Notes under the pieces: model-generated | Database searches by the model: none | The model's input: the letters and a program-made list of their open reading frames with translations, nothing else | What the model was told of the DNA's origin: nothing | In this document: positions 37,147 to 48,345 of the stretch, in pieces | Numbering within the stretch: position 1 is the stretch's first letter | Layout of the letters: the number at the start of each line of letters is the position of its first letter | Made by a program: the position numbers and the translations under genes | Origin: Chimonanthus salicifolius | Lineage: Eukaryota > Streptophyta > Magnoliopsida > Laurales > Calycanthaceae | Direction of reading: 5' to 3' | Length of the DNA stretch: 64,000 nt | Assembly (NCBI GenBank): GCA_013350335.1 | Contig: CM023534.1 | Location: 11,995,542-12,059,541 of the forward strand

Positions 37147-37555
37147 GAGCTTGGTCAACCCAAGTTAATAAACCTAAGCCCAACCTGAAATGTATTGTAG
37201 GACACTCAGCCCAATTTCAAGCATCAATTGTATATGCAAGCTTACTGGGCTTGGACTTCGTTGGGCCGTCAAGTGTTTTTTTTTTTTTTGTATTATTCTA
37301 TTAGATTATAAATTACATATTACGTAAAATTTATGATACAAACTATCAAAGAAAATTATATCTTACAATTTATGGCTTTAAAACTTTCAGGCCAACCTAT
37401 GTGAAATTTCTGGATGATCCCCACACACCAAAACCACCTAATGGATTGGATCAAGAGGCCATTGCATCTTATGAAATGGCATTCTGAATTATGGGGAAAT
37501 CGATGTGACAAAGTTAGTTAAATCAATCAACTTAATCACATATTAGGAGTTGGGT

Positions 37556-37605
37556 TGTTGGGGTGCGATCGAGAGTTCTACATCAATCGTTCCACCTATC
37601 AGACT
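37556..37605 (+). repeat. TRIM family III LTR fragment
   Basis: TGTTGGGGTGCGATCGAGAG...CCACCTATCAGACTAGTC matches the LTR of the TRIM at 38759-38868; only part remains. Confidence 0.55.
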
Positions 37606-38066
37606 AGTCGTCAATTCAATTATAGTCACATCATCTAATTGAGAGTTTTTTTTTTTTTTTTTTAATTCTTTTCAAACGGGTGATACCATTTTGACAAATT
37701 TTGCACTCGAGTACTGTCCCATGATATAGTGAGAGTCATTTGTGGGAGGAAAGCTTATATTTGTACAAGGCAATGGGCTGAAAAGTGTCATAGACTATCA
37801 TAGACTAAAAAATGAGATGGATTGAATGATGTTAATTATTATAAATAAATAATTTGATTTATTATAATTAATTCAACAATTAAAATAAAAAATAATTTTA
37901 ATATACCAAATTTAACATAAAATGGGTACTACATTTTATAGGTTCGCACAGTTTTATATTCGGTAAAGAGGAGCATTCCTTTCTCAGTTTCTTCACTTTA
38001 AAAACGCACCATATTCTCCTCTTCTTCTTCTTCTTCTCTCTCAAAATCAGTAGCTTTTGTCGGTGA

Positions 38067-38138
38067 ATGTCTTTGAAAACTCTAGAGCAGTCGAGAGGGA
38101 ATGTTCCAACCAAAGAAATCTTCCATGAATTCACATGA
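38067..38138 (+). CDS. Upstream ORF overlapping the APL-like start
   Basis: A 23-residue frame from ATG 38067 to TGA 38136-38138. It overlaps the main ATG (38101) in another frame. If the transcript starts upstream of 38067, ribosomes would meet it first, and it could lower translation of the main frame. Transcription start is not known. Confidence 0.35.
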   Translation: MSLKTLEQSRGNVPTKEIFHEFT

Positions 38139-39990
38139 CAGGCCCATGTGTTCTCAGGGTGACTCCGGTCTTGTCCTCACCACTGATCCCAAACCACGCC
38201 TCCGATGGACGGCCGAGCTCCACGAGAGATTTGTCGATGCCGTAAAACAACTCGGAGGACCCGATAGTATTCATCTTACCATTATCATTCATCACCATCT
38301 GCTTAATTATCTTCCTTTATGAATAATCTGTGTGTTTAATTTTGTAGAGGCCACTCCAAAGACCATCTTGAGAGCTATGGGTGTCAAGGGTCTTACTCTA
38401 TATCACCTCAAGAGCCATCTTCAGGTATTTATATATACAATGGAGTCCATGTTGTTCTCTTTTCTATTGAAATCTGACTCTTCTTTGATATATTATTTGC
38501 TTTCTTCCTGATGACATCTTGGCTCACTTGTTTGTAGAAATTCAGGCTTGGAAAGCAACCACATAAAGATTTCAACGACCATTCAGCTAGAGGTATGCTT
38601 CTTCTCCGTTGGAGTGTGAACGAGAGTTCCACATCACCCATCAGGCTACTCTTTTGGGTTGGAAGCTCAGTCCCAACAATGGTATTCAGATTCTTCAAAC
38701 CACAATATGTGGACTTAAGAAGGATCCTCCAGTTGAACGAGATGGTTCGAGGGGAGATTGTTGGGGTGCGAATGAGAGTCCCACGAAGGGAAAAATTAAG
38801 GACTTATATGGAAGTAGATCATTCCACCTATCAAACTAGTCTTTTATACTGGAAACCCAGTCCCAATAGATTTTCTCAGTGATATTTATTTAATTCTATC
38901 TACAAGATTGATTAGTTTTAGTTCTCTCTCTCATTCAATTCTTTTAAGATGATTTGATGTCTTCACAGTTATGGCTATGGATATACAGAGAAATGCAGCT
39001 TCCTCATCCAGTGGAAATGGTCAAAGCATGAATGGGTGTGTAGAGAATATAAAAAAAAAAAAAAACTTTTTTTTTTACTTGGTAGATATTCATTTAGGGT
39101 CCAGCTTCTCTTCCTAAGGTTATTGTGAACTTCATTTATTTTCTTTTAGGAGGAATGAACATGTGACAGAAGCACTAAGGATGCAAATGGAAGTCCAAAG
39201 AAGACTGCATGAGCAACTAGAGGTAAACCCATAAATTCCAGCACCGCCACCGGGTGAAAAATTCGCCCATTTTATTATTATTATTTTTTAATTAAAAAAG
39301 AAATAAAAAACTCAAAAGAAAGCTGATTTTTTTTAAAAAAAAACTGAAAACAATAATATCGGCCGAGATATCAACTTCGGCCCACCACCGTTTTGAATTT
39401 CATTTTTTAAAAAGGCCGATATTATGAATATCGGCCGATATAGGATCTATATATCTCGTTGATATATCGGCTATATCGGCCGAGAACTACTGCGTACGGC
39501 CGATACAATTATGATAAGGCTCTGAAAAACTGTATCATATTGTTCGATACGTTTTGTATCGACCGATATCTTCACCCCTGCCGTCACCAATATTTTTCTC
39601 CTTTTTCCAAGTTGAACTGAATTTAGATTTTGTGGGAAAAAAAAGGTACAAAAACACCTTCAACTGAGGATTGAAGCCCAAGGCAAGTATATGCAAACTA
39701 TAATGGAGAAAGCTTGTCAGAAACTAGTTGGGGAGAATTTGGTCTCAGGAAGCTACAAGGGAATCAGCAATCACGTTGTCAACCTTCCACCTCTTCAGGA
39801 CTTGCATATATATGGTGAAGAACAAACAAACATGCACCAACAAATCTATGGATCGTCTCTTGAAGGAGTTCTGCCAACAAATCTATGTACAAGCAAGTTG
39901 CCACTAATCTGTGCCGACGATCTCCGGCTACCGGAATTGGGTATGGCAGTAGAGACTGAATTCAAGGGCGACCAGCGTTACAATACATAA
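38101..39990 (+). CDS. APL: MYB-CC transcription factor, APL-like, six exons
   Basis: Exons 38101-38266, 38348-38424, 38538-38592, 38969-39035, 39150-39222 and 39646-39990 join to 260 residues. The GARP/MYB domain starts at PRLRW (Trp36) and ends SHLQKFRLGKQ (about residue 88), with the GARP motif TPKTILRAMGVKGLTLYHLK. The MYB-CC coiled coil has LHEQLE (141-146) then VQKHLQLRIEAQGKYMQTI. The N-terminus MFQPKKSSMN...QGDSGLVLTTDPKP and MDIQRNAASSSG resemble ALTERED PHLOEM DEVELOPMENT, which directs phloem identity in the nucleus. The C-terminus is shorter than in Arabidopsis APL (about 358). The intron 5 acceptor is poor (A-run then AG). APL or a close PHL paralogue; I favour APL-like. Confidence 0.85.
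38608..38868 (+). mobile_element. TRIM family III in intron 3 of the APL-like gene
   Basis: LTR1 (38608-38678, internally shortened) and LTR2 (38759-38868) share GTTGG.GTG.GAA.GAGAGT.CCAC and end CAGTCCCAA(C/T)A. A primer-binding-site variant TGGTATTCAGA starts at 38680 and a purine tract GAGGGGAGAT precedes LTR2. No target duplication is clear. Confidence 0.7.
39252..39580. mobile_element. ATCGGCCGAT-family MITE, copy 5, in intron 5 of the APL-like gene
   Basis: Left GGGTGAAAAATTCG (the CAG of the end appears lost), right end CACCCCTG. Flanks CCGCCACC (39244-39251) and CCGTCACC (39581-39588) match at 7 of 8. The interior contains one perfect ATCGGCCGAT and several CGGCCGAGATAT forms. It ends 65 bp before the exon 6 acceptor. 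Confidence 0.7.
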
Positions 39991-40689
39991 TTGACCAACA
40001 ACCTGATCATGAAATTTAGTCTTACAGATGAGCTTGAAATTTCCATGTTTGGATGCTCAAAACTTGGTGAGCTGAAGTAATCTAATTTGAAATCTGTAAA
40101 CCAATGACCTAATCAAATTAATTTGAGTTTGTCCATGCATTTGTAAACTCTGAGGGGTTAATTTGATAGTGAATTCTCATCTTTATTTGTGAGAGGTCTC
40201 GAGATTAAGGTAGTTTGTAATCGGATAATATAATGAATAAAAATGGAATTGACATATTTTCCCATGTGGGCTTTGTTTGTCAGACATGATCTGTCCGTGA
40301 TTGTACTTAGCAAGCTCTTTTTGGGTTAGTTGCTTTCGGTAACACCCTATCATTCCAAGTACATACATTTGGAGATTGAAGAAATCATGACCCAAAGACC
40401 ATGCAAACTTTCACTTCTTTAGTGGCACAGAGAACAGTAAAGTGCTTCAATCTTTCATTGGGAATTGAGAAGGGAGACCAGTGGAAGCTCCCTTTCCTTG
40501 AATGAGAAGCAAGGGAAGTTCCTTAGGAAAGCATCCGACAAGCAGCATCTTTTGTTCCTTTCTTCTTTCTTTACATCGAAGAACAATTTGAATAAATAAG
40601 AATAAGGAGGGACTCTCTTATATCAGATATAATTCCTTGAGTATAATACAAACACAAACTTTCTTGAGAAATTTAGATAAGTGTTTATA
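39991..40689. other. 3' flank of the APL-like gene
   Basis: Presumed 3' UTR and intergenic sequence; nothing else recognised. Confidence 0.4.
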
Positions 40690-40969
40690 TTTTTCTTTCT
40701 CTCACTGATGTGGACACTCGTTCGTAACTCTAACAATCCCTCCTTGAACAAGACTCTATGGAGGATAGAACGTCTTCAACAATCCCAGTTCAATTAAGGG
40801 ATCCTTGAGTTCACATACGGTGGCTTGGAGAACCTGACTCTGATACCACTATTAGGAATGGGACTTCCAACCCAAAAGACTAGCTTGATAGGTGAAGATA
40901 TCCAGCCACATATAATTTTTGTATTTTTCTCCCTCTCACTGATGTGGGACACTCGTTCGTACTCCAACA
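40690..40969 (-). mobile_element. TRIM family III, minus strand, partly deleted
   Basis: Minus strand: a 5' LTR at 40969-40850 (TGTTGGAGTACGAACGAGTG...) then primer-binding site TGGTATCAGAG (40848-40838), an internal domain, a purine tract CAAGGAGGGAT and the start of the 3' LTR (40735 down to about 40690). The shared CACTGATGTGG.ACACTCGTTCGTA identifies the LTR pair. Confidence 0.7.
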
Positions 40970-43038
40970 TCGACTTGTATTAGATGTAAGATAATTAATA
41001 TTTATAAGTATCCTTTTAAATAATGATAAGTGAGCAAAAAGACAAATCTATTAATTCTTGTTTTAAAAAATACTCGTCTCTACATTTTCTGAATAAATAT
41101 GAATTTGTTTAGTGTTTCAAAAACTGAACTATTCATATAATATAAAAGATTATTTGTGAGTCCTAATCAAGTCTTTGAGTTGATCAATCGAGTATTCCGA
41201 GTCATTTGTTGGATAATGAGCGGACTTGGGTTTCAAATCTTTGATTTATATTACTATATGTTACTAGATTCAAATAAGCAATTTTCGTTTTGTTCTTGAA
41301 AGACATGGCATGTGAATGGCTTTATCGGTTGAGGGAACGTAGAGGTGTAAATTGGGAAAGAAAGCTCCCAAAAGATAAAATGGGGTAAGTAAAGTACACA
41401 AAGAAGGAAAAGATAAATCCAGTTCTCGAGGAAGCTTCTTCCTTTCACATCCAAGGTGGGACTTGGGAGGAGTTTTATACAAGAATGTTATCATAAATAT
41501 TGAATGGGTCGCTTTATTTTGTTATGGATTATTTTATTTTATTCAAGTGGTTGAATATTCTCATATTGTACGGGAAGTTTTAACTCTTAAACTTCTTGGA
41601 ACGTCTAAGATGATCTATGGTGTTTGTGGGTCGTGTTATGGATCTGAAATTTTACCTATGATCACCTGAAGTAGGAGTCAGGATAAGATAAATGATTTAG
41701 ATAATGACATTGAAAAACTCAAATCTTTCTGAATGAAGAATTTTACTCAATTGAAAGAGACAATCAGTAATTCAAAGATGACACCCAACACCTGATTCCA
41801 CTTCATATTCCATATAGAGACACTTACAATGGAGGATATAAGATCGAACATGACAGAAAAACACAGCTTCAGTACTTGACAGTTGACACTAGAGCCAATA
41901 CCATGATAATACGAAGGCCAACAAGAAACAAGAAGCATAAAACCCAGGAGTGGAAGAAGTAGTTCAAACCCTATATAGACTTTGGAATTTGGATAGAATT
42001 TGTGTAAAGAAAATCATATGGTCAAATTATTTTGACTAAATTGTGTTTGGCAATTCAATTTTTATAAAGAATATTCAAGATGAATTTGGAGGTGGTAACC
42101 ATACTCACTTACCATCCCTCTAATACCAATTAAAGCAACAAAGACGGAAGTGGCGGCCGAAAGCAAGGTGTGATACGTCCTACACATCAATTAAACTTGA
42201 AGACGAGCTTCTTTCAACAAGGAGGAAATGATTCAGCCATTCGAAGTCAATTCGAATGAGAGAAAATCAAAGAAAGTCTATTAGATGAAAATGGGGCCCA
42301 TATAAATTAATTTTTTATCCAAATTAAACCTAGAGTTGATAGAGGGAAGAGAGAGCCTCTAGAGCACCGTAGTGGAATCAAAGCCTGTTTAAATTAACTG
42401 GGGCCTTAGCCCATTTGGGACATTTTGGGCCCAATGGGCCAATAACTTAAGCCCGTTTGTTACCTCAAGAGTCCCACTTCAAATTCTGAGTCAGCATCCA
42501 CGTAAGCATATTGTGGACTCCACTAGTACAAGCATGGAGAATAAATCTAATTTTAAATTGGAAAACTGTGACCCTGTGGGACTAAGAACCGAAATTAGAA
42601 AGCCTGATGTTGGAAGGTTCGCAAATTGGCTTGTATTGCTGGTTTTTGAACCAGCTAAGGACCGACTACCAGTCTTCTTAAATATTTCCAATCAATAATA
42701 AGCTCCATAGTTTACTATTTCTTTTGTTGCATATAGATGGATATTTGTAATTATAAAATTACAAAATATGCAATTTATAATAAATGGAATTGCATATAAG
42801 TTTTAGATCTGTTTACATTTTTATTTAGAATTTAAATTTAATATCAATTTGTTTTTAAATACATATTTAGATTCAACTATATTTCAATTCAATAATTTGC
42901 TAACCCAAATAACATTATTATAAATAATATATCTAGAAGGTCAAACGTAGAGACACCCTCTTTTATTATTATTATTATTTGATGTACTCTTATCTAAAAT
43001 ACTAAAAAGAAATCATATTGGATGATGTAAAAACAACT
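40970..43038. other. AT-rich intergenic DNA
   Basis: No gene recognised. A short block rich in GGGCCCAATGGGCC-type words at 42390-42480 looks like a retrotransposon piece. Confidence 0.4.
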
Positions 43039-43046
43039 CTCTTATC

Positions 43047-43225
43047 CAGAGGTCCGAAAAACGTTATCGGCCGATAAAATGCTCTCTCCTAATTTTTTTT
43101 TTTAAAAAAACCACTGAGATATCGACATATCTGCCGATACGAATCATATCGGCCAATTTGACAAGGTTTTAAAACCATATCATATTGGCCGATACGATTC
43201 GTATCGCTCGATATTGAGATCCCTG
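43047..43225. mobile_element. ATCGGCCGAT-family MITE, copy 6, perfect target duplication
   Basis: Starts CAGAGGTCCGAAAA, ends GAGATCCCTG. The 8-bp flanks CTCTTATC (43039-43046 and 43226-43233) are identical. One perfect ATCGGCCGAT near 43067; other copies have decayed to CGGCCAAT or TTGGCCGAT. Confidence 0.85.
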
Positions 43226-43572
43226 CTCTTATCTTTGTTTTTGCTAGCTATTTTAGATAGGAAAATCTTTAACAGTTAATAAACAAGTTATGCACTAAGG
43301 AGGGAGGAAATCCAACATTTACCCTCATATCTTGTTACAGCAACATATATGATATTTGGAAATTAGAAATGACTTCACATGCAAGATTATGCAGTTGAAT
43401 ATGCTCTATTTCATGAATGGGAAAAATCTAAAAAACCTTAAGGTTTTTATGATTTTAAAAATAATGTATTTTTTAAATATAAAAACCCTTGCATTGTTCG
43501 AGAATTTCAAAAATGTCTCTCGCCTAAAAGTCAAGTCTAAATTTACCATTACTTGATATTTATAAATTATTA

Positions 43573-43753
43573 CTCCCTCCCTCCCATTTTAGTTGTTTCG
43601 TTTCAAAATTTTGAATTTTTTAAAAAATGGCTCTCAAAAAGTTTATGAAGTTCTTTCCAACATTATATAACTCTTCCAATAAAGGCATATCAGACAACTA
43701 TTTTGGGACAATCCCAAAATACATATCAGACAACTAAATTGGGACATAAGGAG
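43573..43753. mobile_element. Stowaway-like MITE
   Basis: Starts CTCCCTCCCTCCCATTTTAG and ends TTGGGACATAAGGAG, with TA on both sides (43571-43572, 43754-43755), the Tc1/mariner-type target. 181 bp, no coding. Confidence 0.65.
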
Positions 43754-43834
43754 TATTATTTTTTGAATGGCAAGTAAGGATTCATTCAAAGAAAGGAGAA
43801 CTCTCCAAAAGAAATACAAGAAAGATATGGGGTA

Positions 43835-44023
43835 TGTAACGATCCGCACTCGACTTGGCACAACATTGTCTGCTTTGAGCCCACACAGGTCTGCAAGATT
43901 TTGCATTTGACCCAGGCTCAATTCATGACTTAAAACACGTGCTAGGTTGGGGTGAGTTTCCTCATATAAACCCCCTACGAAGTCAGCTCCTGGATGATGT
44001 AGGACTTTTTTAACATCCACACA
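43835..44023 (-). mobile_element. Solo TRIM-like LTR, minus strand
   Basis: Plus-strand text TGTAACGATCC...CACACA reads on the minus strand as TGTGTGGATG...AAAAAAGTCCTACATC...GATCGTTACA, the same frame of motifs as the TRIM LTR at 13139. No clear target duplication. Confidence 0.5.
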
Positions 44024-44039
44024 CCCGACTAGCTACACG

Positions 44040-44420
44040 TAGGGCTGCAACTCGAGTCTGAGTTTTAGGCCTGACCAGCATGTCCCGACCCAGGCAATCA
44101 TGCAGGTTGGGTTGAGAATTTTGGGTCAGTAGGTTGGGTCGGGTTGAAAAGATAAAAACTCATATGAAATTCGGGACAGGTTAGGTTGAGGATTTTATAA
44201 GTTAACCAGACTCAACCCGACTCGACTAAAATTAGGCTAAAATGGGTTCAGAATGCAGGTCGAGTCATAATTCGGTTTGATTCGGGTTAGAATTTGGGAT
44301 GGGTCAGGTTGTGAAGCTCAGGTCGAGAATTCGGATCAGGCTGGGTTGGGTTCCATAAATATCAATTCGTTGGATTGGATTTTAAGAAACCCGACCCACC
44401 CTACTTAAATTGCAGCCCTA
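44040..44420. mobile_element. GGGTCGGGT-family hAT-like MITE, best copy
   Basis: An exact 11-bp terminal inverted repeat TAGGGCTGCAA / TTGCAGCCCTA. Flanks GCTACACG (44032-44039) and GCTACACA (44421-44428) match at 7 of 8. The body is GGTTGGGTCGGGTTG and CCCGACTCG-type words. Confidence 0.85.
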
Positions 44421-44428
44421 GCTACACA

Positions 44429-45704
44429 TGCCTCTTGGTCGCACCTTTGGACTGGAGCGTCACAGGGCACGAAATCCGTACAAGAAGAAAAAGAAAAAAG
44501 AAAAAACCCACAGCCCGATCCACTGTCTAAATTATTCAAAACGATAAAAGTACCTTTTATATAAAAAAATATAAGATGTGCTTTCATTTTAAGATTTTTT
44601 TTCCCATTTTATACCACTTATTTGTTTTTGAACGAGTAGAAACTCCATAATTTTAATTTCTTTTGAAATATAATTTTTCATAGGTTTTTTTAAGTTCTCC
44701 AAAATACTCATGGAATTATTTTAATATTTTTAAGGTATTGCTCACCTTTTTTCCCTTAGACTCATCTTTCATTTCTGTCTTATTAATTGTTATGGAATCA
44801 TTTTTATTATTTTTACGCCAAGTGATTGATTATCATTTTCATTTTTTCTTTTTTTCTCATGAGAATGTTATTTTTATTATTTTGCAAAAATGCATGAGGG
44901 CAGAAAGAAGACCAGAGAGAGAAGAGAAGAGAATCCTAAAACTCAAATCTCTGTTTCGTAAAGGCCGAGAACTGTGGAAAGAGAGAGAGGAATGGGGAGA
45001 CTGGGAGCGGTAAAAAGAGTAAGAGGAAATGGAGAGTGTTTCATAAAGGGGCATATATCTTTTATTACGAATATAATTTTTTGTCATTAGAATTTTAAAT
45101 TTTAAGAAAATATTGGAATATTAAAAAAAAATCACACCAACCCCTCAAAAACTATACCAATCACATACTCTTCATTTAATTCAATAAATATTTGTATTAA
45201 TTTCATTAAATAGGAAACTCCAAAATGAAAATTATCTTAGAAAACTTGAAATTCATTAATTTTTTGAAAAAAACTTAGAAAATCATATAGACACCCTATA
45301 AACTATATCAATTACATTAAGACATCTTTATTCAAATCCATAAGCATTCAATATTATTTTATTAAATTATTTTAATAAGAAACCCCAATATTGAGATTAT
45401 CTTAAAGCAAAATTTAAAAAATTTGATGAAAATAATTCAAATTAATCAATTTTTTATGAAAAAGGTTTAGAATTAATAAATATCTTTTACACTAAAGAAC
45501 TTTTTTCTGAGCATTCTTAAAATCAATATCCATACTGTATTTTAACTTGAAAAATGATAGAAATAGTATTTTCTTAAACTAAGTAAAAATAAAATAAAAA
45601 TGACTAATATGATGTGAATATCGGTCGATATAATACGATTAATTATCAACCTTATTGGCTAATACAATACTTGAATAATTGATATGATAGGTATATATGT
45701 CTGA
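44429..45704. other. AT-rich intergenic DNA
   Basis: No gene recognised. A GATATCGGTCGATAT relic near 45615-45640 may be the rest of an ATCGGCCGAT-family MITE. Confidence 0.4.
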
Positions 45705-45706
45705 TA

Positions 45707-45992
45707 CTCCATTCGTCCCAAAATACTTATCCTATATTTTGAAATTATCCCAAATTATTTGTTCTATTTCTTTATTTTCACATTAAATAAAAACTTTAAC
45801 ATTTCAATCTCCGACCTTATCATCTGAAATCATGCATTTTTGTATAGTTAGGAAAAGCTCGTTGAATACTAAAGTAAGTTCATTAAGAGTAATTCATAAA
45901 TTTATTATCTCAAAATCATTCATATTCGTGTGAAATTGATGTTTAAGAAATTAAAAATTTAGAATAGGACAACTATTTTAGTGCGGAGGGAG
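45707..45992. mobile_element. Stowaway-like MITE
   Basis: Starts CTCCATTCGTCCCAAAATAC and ends TGCGGAGGGAG, with TA at 45705-45706 and 45993-45994. 286 bp. Confidence 0.75.
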
Positions 45993-46129
45993 TACATATA
46001 AAATCAAATATCCACTGATTTTTTTACCCTTAGTAGCTCATTGTATTCAACCCAGCACAGTGCAAAGGGGTCGCTTTTTACGTGTTTTAGTGGTGGGTGG
46101 GGAGATATAGAAATTGTTCTTCAAAATTC

Positions 46130-47700
46130 AAATAATCAGTAGTCTTGAACACTTACATGTACTCAGAAATTCTGCTTATATATATTTGAATCTGAAATTT
46201 CATGATAAATTATCATTTTACCCATATATTTCAATCATTCAAATAAATGATCAGTTCATTTTGGTATTCATTCGAATGAACCCCAGTTCATTTTGGCATT
46301 CATTGACTGAATGGGCTGAATAGTAACATGGAATACTGCTCAGTCTCATTCATTATGACCATAATTCCTTCAATTCATTCGAATAAATGTTAGAATCATT
46401 CATTTAAATAATAAAATTTCTTTTAAAATTTTAAACTTATTTTTTAAGTACTATGTATTTCTAAAATTTTTCAAATTGAATATCCAGACTAATTACGATA
46501 ATCTGATAAAAATACTTTAAAACTTTAAGGTTTTTTGACACTTCTAAATATTTAAAACACATTATTTTACAAATAAGGGTATCCCTAAGGTGTACTGAAA
46601 ACACATTTAGGAGTGTCAAAAAACCTTAAAGTCTTAAAAAAAAATTATTAGGTTTGAGAAATTTTGGAAATACATAATGCTTAAAAAATAATGTGCATAG
46701 TTTATTAAATAATAAAACCTCCTTTAAAACTTTAAAGTTGTATTTTAAGCACTGTGTATTTCCAAAATTTCTCAAATTAAATATCCAGACTAATTACGAT
46801 AATCTGATAAAAATACTTTAAAACTTTAAGATCTTTTGACATTCTTAAATATTTAAAACACAGTATTTTACAAATAAGGGTATCCCTAGGGTGTGCCGAA
46901 AACACATTTAGGAGTGTCAAAAGACCTTGAAGTTTTAAAGTATTTTTATTAGGTTATCGTAATTAGTCCAGATATTCAATTTGAAAAATTTTGGAAATAC
47001 ACAGTGCTTAAAAAATAACTTTAAAGTTTTAAAGGAGATTTTTATTTAATACACTATGCACATTATTTTTTAAGCATTGCGTATTTCTAAAATTTCTCAA
47101 ATTGAATATCCAGAGTAATTATAATAACCTGATAAAAATACGTTAAAACCTTAAGGTCTTTTGACACTCTTAAATGTATTTTCGACATACCCTAAGGATA
47201 CCCTTATTTGTAAAATACTGTATTTTAAATATTTAGGAATGTCAAAAGACCTTAAAGTCTTAAAGTATTTTTATCAGATTATCGTAATTAGTTTAGATAT
47301 TCAATTGAGAAATTTTGAAAATACACAGTACTTAAAAAATAAGTTTAAAATTTTAAAAGAAATTTTATTATTTAAATAAATGATTCTACTCAACGTTCAT
47401 TCATTCGAATGATCGAATGAATGGAAGAAATGGTGGTCATTTTATTACTATTCATTTGAATGAATCATCCATTCATTCGAATGAATGGAACTGAGCAGTA
47501 TTCCGTATTACTGTTCAACTCAATCATTCATTTGAATGTCAAAATAAACATTCATTTGAATCTCAAAATAAACTAGACATTCATTCAATGAATGATTAGA
47601 AATATAGAGGTAAAATGGTAATTTTACATAAAATTTCAAATTCTGACGTGTAGAGGCAGAATTTCTTCATGTCCGTGAGTGCTCCCCTAGTAGTCGTTCA
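46130..47700. repeat. Large nested fold-back element
   Basis: The outer arms (about 46145-46440 and 47340-47690) are inverted copies, sharing GAATACTGCTCAGT and TTTAAATAATAAAATTTCTTTTAAAA. Between them a 200-bp module with ATCTGATAAAAATACTTTAAAAC alternates in plus and minus orientation about six times. Frequent ATTCATTCGAATGAATG palindromes lie in the arms. No open frame of note. Confidence 0.75.
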
Positions 47701-48217
47701 CATTTTTGTGAGTGGCAGAATTTGTCAAGATTCTGACGAAAAATTAGACATTTTATATTTGTATGTCCTCTGCGAGTGTTGTGTCCTGCTAGGTCAGTGA
47801 CATATTCTTTGTCTTTATTAGACTCCAAGAATGGAATGAATTCAAATGATTTTTATAAAATAATTGTTATCTAGGTTTTTTCAAATTCACTTTTTTTTTA
47901 TATCAAACTTATTATAAACCTTTCAATCCCTACATATTAGGTATAAAATAATAGAGAGTGACTCTTTCTTTATTCAGAGGACTTGAAGATTTCTGATAAA
48001 TAAGTGCAGATTTTAACTACTAAACCAACACCTCAAATTTTTTTTTAGAGCTAACTTTGAGTTAAGTCTTATTTTTCTTTATCTTACACTTACTTATTTC
48101 TATAAATTCAATTTTTATTCAATTTGATTTCATTTGAGTTAAATAGACCATTGATCCAACTTTATAAAATTTACACAATTGGATAAAATTGAGTTTCTTA
48201 GGCATTAAAACATGATT

Positions 48218-48345
48218 TTTTTTTTTTTTTTACCAAGGTGTCCAGGAGTCTCACCATTGAGACATGAGACATTTTATCCCAAAACCTCCATTCATGAAAG
48301 GAGTGTCTTGACCATCGGTCTAACCCCTCTTGGATGCTTATTTGA
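48218..48345 (-). mobile_element. SINE-like fragment, minus strand
   Basis: A poly-T run then ACCAAGGTGTCCAGGAGTCTCACC...CCTCCATTCATGAAAGGAG...CCCTCTTGG is a diverged, shortened relative of the copy at 3455-3625; the middle is deleted. Confidence 0.45.

Noticed and set aside
45615..45690. A ninth ATCGGCCGAT-family MITE
   Set aside because: Only a short GATATCGGTCGATAT relic; no ends or flanking duplication could be found.
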